This document shows, piece after piece, positions 61,082-64,000 of a stretch of 64,000 nt of DNA. The stretch covers positions 234,503,809 through 234,567,808 of the forward strand of contig JAUMIR010000002.1 of the NCBI GenBank assembly GCA_030847615.1, read 5' to 3'. Origin of the DNA: Gambelia wislizenii. Lineage: Eukaryota > Chordata > Lepidosauria > Squamata > Crotaphytidae. A model generated the notes under the pieces. It was not told the DNA's origin, searched no databases, and saw only the letters and a list, made by a program, of their open reading frames with translations. Position 1 is the first letter of the stretch, and each line of letters opens with the position of its first letter. A program made the translations under genes and the position numbers.

Positions 61082-61315
61082 TACAGTTGTCCCTTCACAT
61101 TCGCTGGGGTTTGGTTCCAGGACCCGCCATGAATACCCAAATCTGTGACTACTCAAGTCCCATTATATGCAATGGCATAGCAAAAGGGTGTTCCTTATAT
61201 CAGATGGCAAAATCAAGGTTTGCTTTTTGGATTATTATATTTTAAAGAATACTTTCAAGCCGTGAATACTTAAATCCGTGAATGTCAAATCTGTGAATGT
61301 GGAGGGACAACTGTG
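61082..61315. mobile_element. TACAGTTGTCCCT-end MITE
   Basis: Ends TACAGTTGTCCCTTCACATT and GGAGGGACAACTGT. In keratin C intron 2. Confidence 0.85.
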
Positions 61316-61827
61316 CAGTTTTAACTAGCCTAGCTTCCCGATTCCTTCAGTTAAATTATGCTATTTGAAAGAAACGTCCTTAAACAATTGCTGACAGGCA
61401 CCAAATGAATCTGATAGGTTAAAACCAAAAGGGACTGGAAAAGCTCCAAACAGACATTTCCAGGCTAGGGAATATAGAATTAAAATGGCAGATGTGGCTC
61501 AACGTAAGCAGCATGGTGTTCTCTTTATGTGCCCAGACAGGCAGTCCTGTCTTCCTTTCAGGGTGTTTCATCCCATTCCTGTTTTCTGCTGGCTTTCCAA
61601 CACTACCTCCTGTCAGTCACTCAACATTCTGTGCCTACTGAGCATCCTCAGTCCAAACTGGGCTTTTTTTGGAGCAGGGTCCCCCTGTTTCATTCTCTCT
61701 CATCTGCAGACTTGGGTTCCCCCCACCCCACCAAGCCTGCAAGTCTCCCTCTCGTATGTGGGTTATGTGCTGTTTCAGATGCATAAGGATCCATGCTTGA
61801 AGAACTGAGATTGTCATTAGTACACTG

Positions 61828-62052
61828 AGGCTGCTGCCACACTGCAGAAATAATGCAGTTTGACACTGCTTCAACTATCATGGCTCAATGCTATGGAATT
61901 CTGGGAGTTGCAATTTTGGGAGATATTGAGCCCTCTCTGTCAGAGAGCTCTGGTGCCACAACAGACTACAAATCCCAGGATTCCATAGGCTGGAGCCATG
62001 ATAGTTAAAGCAGTATCAAGTTGCATTATTTCTGCAGTGTAGTAGCAGCCTA
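61828..62052. mobile_element. Palindromic MITE
   Basis: The ends AGGCTGCTGCCACACTGC and its near complement flank two long arms (GAAATAATGCAGTTTGACAC paired with the right half). Related in design to the element at 47384. Confidence 0.8.
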
Positions 62053-64000
62053 GGATTAAGATCCTGTTTAACCATTCCTGAAGCAGAACTCTATGCCAAT
62101 CTATTTATGCTGGATTTGCACACTTTTTTTTTTGTATTTTTAGACAAAGTAAAGTCCCTTTGCTGATTCCAGCCACTTCCTATTCAAATGGCAGATAGTG
62201 ACTTCCCCATCAGTAATATAGTGAATCTACTCCAGATTTCATGTCAGAGTTTAAAGGAGTGAGCCAAGGTGTTGCACCTTGGATAACTCCTGCAGCATTT
62301 GGACTAAACCCTGAAATTGATATATCACCTCCACTAACACCACCACCACTGTCATCATTATCATTTTATTCATTTCTGCCCTGCCTTTCTCTCACCAATG
62401 TGACTCAAGGTGGTTAACAACATCATTATAAAAACAATACAAGCTAAAAACAGTACAAACTTAAAACCACATTATAAATATAATTTTAAAAAAAAAAAAA
62501 TAATTTACGAGTTTTAAAAATTACAGTACACATTAAAATACCTTAAAAAATAAACCCTTAAAAACTTTAAACCCACACCACACAGCCTCACTAACCCAGT
62601 CCTTGTTGGAAGCCATCAACCACCACTGCCTATCTCATCAGGCTCTTCCTCCCTCTAGCCTAACTAAATCATGTGGGGTGAACCCTAACTGTTAGTCCTA
62701 GCTAGAGTAAATGTATTGCATTAATGAGGTGTGCGTGTGTTGAATTATAACAGCCGTACAAGAGGGATGGGGAATATATAGCCCCTAAAGATGTTGTTGG
62801 ACTATAACTCTCATGATCTCTCACCATTGGCTATGCTGGCTAGGGCTGATGCAGACACAGTTCAAATCATCTGAACTGGCCACATATCCCTCTATCCTGC
62901 TATAAACATTTCAAGTGAAAATAAATCATTTCAGCAAGTGAGGTAGTTGTTTAGTAAGAATAGGTGAGAGGTGCTGTGGACCATTTGAGGGAGAAGTCCT
63001 CCTTCTCACCAGAAAGCAGAAAGAGGTGACCATGGAGACAGATGGCACACGGTGCACTCTGTACAAAGCTGTGTTTAAGATTAATTGATCCCTCAGACAT
63101 CAGAACCTTTCCCAAGTGTAGATAAGCCGGTATCATCGCTCACATATGTGCCTGGTGCTGACAGAGGTGCATGTATGCCTGCCACCACCTTCAAGAAAGT
63201 TCCTGGTCAAAACTGACCTTCGTTCTTCTCCTCAGTTGTCAGTGATGGAAGGCCAGTGATTTGTACTAACCAACTACTTCCCCAGCAGATGCAGCACAAT
63301 TCTACCCAGAGGGAAATCCCAATCTGACTTTATTTTTTCTTAGCTATGTAACCTTAGACCTTCTGAAATCACTAGGATGGCATTCATGGGTCTCTGAATA
63401 ATCTCTGGGTGAGGTGTTAATGAGCTCAACACAATGCAATGGAGCTCAATGCTCCAGCAACATGAGAGGAATGTCACAAGGGCTAATAAAAGCTGTTTGT
63501 TTTCTTATAAGGTGTCAAATTATTAGCCTTTTACAAGAGAGATATCTTTCATGAGGTTTTGGTGGTTGTCAGGTGGCCTGATTCCATGGCTAAGCTCTGG
63601 GGAATGCCATTCCCCCCCCCCCCAGGGTTGGTCATATGATGAGGCCTGCTCCCTCAAAGGCCAGCCTCTACAGCATCTTCTGGCAGCTTCCTACCTGGCA
63701 CCATTTGAAAAGCCCAAATGGAAAGATTTGTGTTGGCCTCTCCTTAAAGTCAAGGCAATAAATCTAGTCTGGGCATATTCCTGTTTGCATTCCTTCAGAA
63801 ACATTCAACATAAAGAGTTTGCCCAAAGAAGAAACATGAAGATACTTCAGGGTTATTTTGCCTAATTTTAATGTTGAGCAGAACATGGGATTATTGTTCA
63901 GGTTAGGTTTTATATCATTGATGCTGACTGTTGTAAGAATTATCTTTCTTATGTGAACTGGTGGCAGAGAAGCTCTCGTAAGGACCATTAGCTTGATGAA

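Larger units (their letters stand above)
59073..64000 (+). other. Intron 2 of keratin C (left part)
   Basis: No exon 3 of keratin type is found. It holds a (CCT)n run near 59238-59270, the hAT MITE, TIR element and MITEs listed separately, an antisense LINE 3' end near 62360-62580, and unassigned sequence after 62860. Confidence 0.7.

Noticed and set aside
1..64000. CRISPR arrays, operons, bacterial promoters
   Set aside because: The window is vertebrate; the tandem repeats present have no spacers, and the genes are spliced.

Overview
The window is vertebrate nuclear DNA, most likely from a squamate reptile (a lizard). It has long introns with GT/AG splice sites, CpG-rich promoters and dense interspersed repeats. 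The repeats include Sauria-type tRNA SINEs, 5S-rRNA-derived SINEs, CORE/MIR-like SINEs, CR1, L2 and L1-like LINEs, and several families of short inverted-repeat DNA transposons. The squamate assignment is inferred from repeat content and keratin type, not from a database match.

Layout. (1) 1-6.7 kb: exons 3-9 of a type II keratin gene (copy A); exons 1-2 lie left of the window. (2) 9.3-18.8 kb: a complete nine-exon type II keratin gene (copy B, 568 aa). It is a tandem duplicate of A with a unit of about 12 kb, and homology continues past the genes to about 7.9 / 19.4 kb. (3) 19.4-37.1 kb, minus strand: a complete six-exon gene reconstructed as ETAA1 (893 aa), the RPA-binding activator of the ATR kinase. 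It runs tail-to-tail with keratin B and starts in a CpG-rich promoter at about 36.9-37.1 kb. (4) 37-55.5 kb: about 18 kb of intergenic DNA made mainly of nested transposons, with one promoter-like CpG patch near 44.3 kb. (5) 55.6-64 kb: exons 1-2 of a third, divergent type II keratin gene (copy C). Its exon 3 is not found before the right edge, so intron 2 exceeds 4.9 kb.

The keratins would supply epithelial intermediate-filament proteins that pair with type I keratins. ETAA1 is a nuclear genome-stability protein with no functional link to keratins; from memory, ETAA1 and the type II keratin cluster lie on different chromosomes in human. Its position inside a keratin cluster is therefore either a lineage-specific rearrangement or an assembly join, and is the most notable large-scale feature. 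At smaller scale, several nested insertions have readable target-site duplications. One L1-like insertion lies 9 nt from the conserved acceptor AG of ETAA1 exon 4. Two unrelated tandem arrays in ETAA1 introns share a repeat period of about 147 bp.
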